The position numbers and the translations under genes are program-made. A stretch of 7,340 nucleotides of DNA, from contig JBLNBX010000187.1 in NCBI GenBank assembly GCA_050260275.1, positions 1-7,340 on the forward strand, read 5' to 3'. The stretch comes from DATMXS01 sp050260275 (GTDB lineage: Bacteria; Acidobacteriota; Terriglobia; Bryobacterales; Bryobacteraceae). Below, piece after piece: positions 5,582 through 7,340 of the stretch (position 1 is the first letter of the stretch; the number at the start of each line of letters is the position of its first letter). The notes below the pieces were generated by a model. The model saw only the letters and a list, made by a program, of their open reading frames with translations. It did not search any database and was not told the origin of the DNA.

Positions 5582-6895
5582 ATGAGCAATATCATCGTGC
5601 TTGGCGCCCAGTGGGGCGACGAAGGAAAGGGGAAGGTGATCGACCTCTTCTCCGAGCAGTTCGATATCGTCGCGCGCTATCAGGGGGGCCACAATGCGGG
5701 CCACACGGTCTGGATCGGCGACCGCAAAATGATTCTGAAGCTGATCCCAAGCGGCATTCTGCGCCCAGATAAGCAGGCCGTCATAGGCAACGGCGTCGTG
5801 ATCGACCCGGCCGCGCTGATCGAGGAGATGGCCAACCTGGAGGCGGCGGGCATCCAGGTAGCCGGCCGGCTCTTTATCAGCAGCCGAGCGCATGTCATTC
5901 TGCCGCTGCACCGCATGGCCGAGAGGCTTTCGGAGAGCCGTCCCGACCGGGCGATCGGCACGACATCGCGCGGCATCGGCCCTTGCTACGAGGACAAGAT
6001 CGGACGGCGCGGCATCCGCATGGCCGATCTGATTGATGCCGAAGAATTTACGCGCTCGTTCGAGGCCCTCGCGGGCGATAAGGAGATCCTCCGCGCCGCG
6101 TTCAACCTGGGCGAACCGCTGGACACGGCGGCCATCCGCGACGAGTACCGCGCCTACGGCGAGCGCCTGGCGCCGATGGTCTGCGACACATCCGTGCTGC
6201 TGAACCGCGCCATGGACGCGGGCAAGCGCGTGCTGTTCGAGGGCGCGCAGGGCACGATGCTCGACATCGACCACGGGACCTATCCCTTCGTTACGTCGTC
6301 GAGCGCCGGCGCGGGCGGGGCGTGCACGGGAACCGGCGTGCCGCCGACCCGGATCGATGCGGTCATAGGCGTCTCAAAGACGTACATCACGCGCGTAGGC
6401 GGCGGCCCGTTCCCGACGGAGGCTCATGGGCCGGAGGGCGAGACGCTGAGGAAGCTCGGGAACGAGTTCGGCGCGGTCACCGGCCGCCCGCGCCGGTGCG
6501 GCTGGTTCGACGTGCCGCTGCTGCGGTACACGGCGATGATCAACGGCTTCGACAGCCTGCTGCTGACGAAGCTCGACGTTCTGGACACGTTCGAGACGAT
6601 TCCGGTGTGCACGGAGTACCGGCTGTGCGGGCGCAAGCTGGACGAGATGCCGGCGACGGTGAAGGCGATGGAGTCCGTCGAGACGGTCTACGAGAACCTG
6701 CCCGGCTGGCAAACCAGCACCGCTGGCATCAAGCGCTGGGAGGATCTGCCGGCTCGCGCGAAAGACTACATAGCGTTCCTGAGCGAGCGCGTAGGGGTCG
6801 AGGTGGGCGGCGTCTCCACAGGCCCGGAGCGTTCCGAGACGGTGATCGTGCCCGGCTCGAAGCTTGAGCGCGCCGTCAACGGCGGCGCCTTGTAA
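5582..6895 (+). CDS. purA: Adenylosuccinate synthetase (EC 6.3.4.4)
   Basis: Cytoplasmic enzyme that joins IMP and aspartate, using GTP, to give adenylosuccinate: the first committed step from IMP to AMP. The 437 aa match the bacterial family length. The N-terminal signature 'QWGDEGKGKVID' (10-21) holds the glycine-rich GTP loop and catalytic Asp13. 'GGHNAGHT' (35-42) contains the catalytic His41. 'IGTTSRGIGPCYEDKIGRRG' (125-144) is the IMP-binding signature. 'FEGAQGTMLDIDHGTYPFVT' (219-238), 'GRPRRCGWFD' (301-310) and the guanine-specificity motif 'TKLDVLD' (329-335, K330 and D332) follow. 'GVSTGPERSETV' (410-421) near the C-terminus is also typical. All catalytic residues I can place are present, so it should be active. 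Start: ATG at 5582, matching the E. coli numbering of motifs. Only a weak purine patch (GAAG, 4 bases before ATG) could serve as ribosome binding site. The last 20 bases overlap the opposing protease gene. Confidence 0.99.
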   Translation: MSNIIVLGAQWGDEGKGKVIDLFSEQFDIVARYQGGHNAGHTVWIGDRKMILKLIPSGILRPDKQAVIGNGVVIDPAALIEEMANLEAAGIQVAGRLFISSRAHVILPLHRMAERLSESRPDRAIGTTSRGIGPCYEDKIGRRGIRMADLIDAEEFTRSFEALAGDKEILRAAFNLGEPLDTAAIRDEYRAYGERLAPMVCDTSVLLNRAMDAGKRVLFEGAQGTMLDIDHGTYPFVTSSSAGAGGACTGTGVPPTRIDAVIGVSKTYITRVGGGPFPTEAHGPEGETLRKLGNEFGAVTGRPRRCGWFDVPLLRYTAMINGFDSLLLTKLDVLDTFETIPVCTEYRLCGRKLDEMPATVKAMESVETVYENLPGWQTSTAGIKRWEDLPARAKDYIAFLSERVGVEVGGVSTGPERSETVIVPGSKLERAVNGGAL

Positions 6896-7340
6896 TCACG
6901 ATCGAACGCCAGGCGACGTTGCCCGAGCGGTCCTGCGCGCGGATGGTGATGGAGTTCGTGCCGATGCGCAGCGGGAGCGGGCCGGCGCTCCAGTACTCCG
7001 TTCCGTTCGCGGCGCCTCCATTGCCGATCGAGTCGCTCCAGGTGACCTGCGCCACCCCGCCAGCATCGCGAGCCGAGCCGCGAATAACGATGCTCTCGTC
7101 ATAGGTCGAGAACGATGCCGCTGCCGGAGAGATCACCGTAAGCGTGGGCGCGGTGGTGTCGGATCCAGGCGGAGGAGGATCGGGCGTGGCGGGGTTTTCG
7201 GGCGGTCTGGGTGGATCATCCGGGCGCGTGCCGGGATCATCAGGCGTGCCTGGATTGCCTGGGCTCGAGGGCTCCTCGGGTTGGGTGGCGTCGCGTGCGG
7301 CGTAGAGCGTCCTGATGGCGGCGATATCGTCGGTGCTTAG
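6876..7340 (-). CDS. C-terminal end of a matrixin-like metalloprotease with Pro-rich linker and Ig-like domain (partial)
   Basis: The frame is open from the right edge to TGA at 6878-6876, giving 154 visible residues; the start is outside. Residues 1-16 read LSTDDIAAIRTLYAAR, which resembles the end of a matrixin (M10) catalytic domain ('L..dDi.gIq.lYg'). The zinc-binding HExxHxxGxxH would lie upstream, out of view. Residues 19-66 are a Pro/Asp/Gly/Glu linker with repeated PDDP units. Residues 61-149 form a beta-rich Ig-like module: 'DTTAPTLTVISPA', then 'ESIVIRGSARDAGGVAQVTW' (82-101), 'EYWSAGPLPLRIGTNSITIR' (115-134) and 'AQDRSGNVAW' (135-144). Such modules usually mediate surface or substrate attachment in secreted enzymes, so I infer export. 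The protein ends in four Arg, encoded inside the end of purA on the other strand. The Ig-like call is firmer than the protease call, which rests on 16 residues. The opposite-strand frame here is Arg/Gly-rich noise. Confidence 0.72.
   Translation of the reverse strand, partial: LSTDDIAAIRTLYAARDATQPEEPSSPGNPGTPDDPGTRPDDPPRPPENPATPDPPPPGSDTTAPTLTVISPAAASFSTYDESIVIRGSARDAGGVAQVTWSDSIGNGGAANGTEYWSAGPLPLRIGTNSITIRAQDRSGNVAWRSIVITRRRR
7213..7250. repeat. Imperfect tandem repeat in the protease linker
   Basis: Two degenerate copies of about 17-20 bases (7213-7232 and 7234-7250), each beginning GGATCATC and ending CGTGCC, encode adjacent PDDP-GT units of the linker on the minus strand. They suggest that the linker grew by short duplications. 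Confidence 0.5.

Noticed and set aside
5522..6274. A roughly 250-codon N-terminal extension of the 153-aa minus-strand gene
   Set aside because: The extension is antisense to purA in codon-to-codon register, with random-looking composition. Protein-like sequence begins only at about 5521, and purA is unmistakable on the other strand.
6864..7340. Plus-strand open frame of 158 codons opposite the protease tail
   Set aside because: Composition is extremely Arg/Gly-rich without domains, whereas the minus strand encodes a clear Ig-like module and a matrixin-like end.
1..7340. CRISPR, tRNA, insertion sequence, toxin-antitoxin or prophage signatures
   Set aside because: No regularly spaced repeats, cloverleaf with CCA-like end, transposase, or small paired genes were seen on either strand.

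Overview
This is a GC-rich bacterial window dominated by housekeeping genes. The best guess for the source is Acidobacteriota, in the Solibacter/Bryobacter neighbourhood. That is an inference from the combination of a Tat-exported sugar-isomerase-like TIM-barrel protein, a matrixin-type protease tail carrying an Ig-like domain, the flavour of the PheS/PheT/PurA sequences, and scarce TTA/CTA/TCA codons. No 16S or other phylogenetic marker search could be run.

Layout. Positions 1-5521 hold five genes, all on the minus strand. Read in transcription order from right to left they are: a small uncharacterised 153-aa protein (5521-5060); a membrane family-2 glycosyltransferase (4952-3804, GTG start); pheS (3776-2733); pheT (2726-363); and the first 100 codons of a secreted sugar phosphate isomerase/epimerase-like protein (300 to beyond the left edge). 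Gaps are 107, 27, 6 and 62 bases, so pheS-pheT is certainly one transcription unit and the glycosyltransferase may be co-transcribed with it. Divergent from this block, after only 60 bases, purA (5582-6895) runs rightward. On the minus strand from the right edge to 6876 lies the C-terminal end of a matrixin-like metalloprotease, whose last codons overlap the end of purA tail-to-tail by 20 bp.

Functionally, PheS and PheT form the (alpha-beta)2 phenylalanyl-tRNA synthetase, and PurA commits IMP to AMP. The glycosyltransferase looks like an inner-membrane polysaccharide polymerase or transferase. The two partial genes at the edges encode exported proteins. Nothing indicates that these genes form one pathway.

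I found no tRNA, rRNA, CRISPR array, insertion sequence, phage gene or attachment site, and no gene-free stretch longer than 107 bases. The points most worth a second look are the unassigned 153-aa protein, a perfect 9-bp inverted repeat that would sit at the 5' end of the glycosyltransferase mRNA, a possible near-leaderless purA promoter, and the convergent gene overlap at 6876-6895. I do not see convincing evidence of a new multi-gene system.
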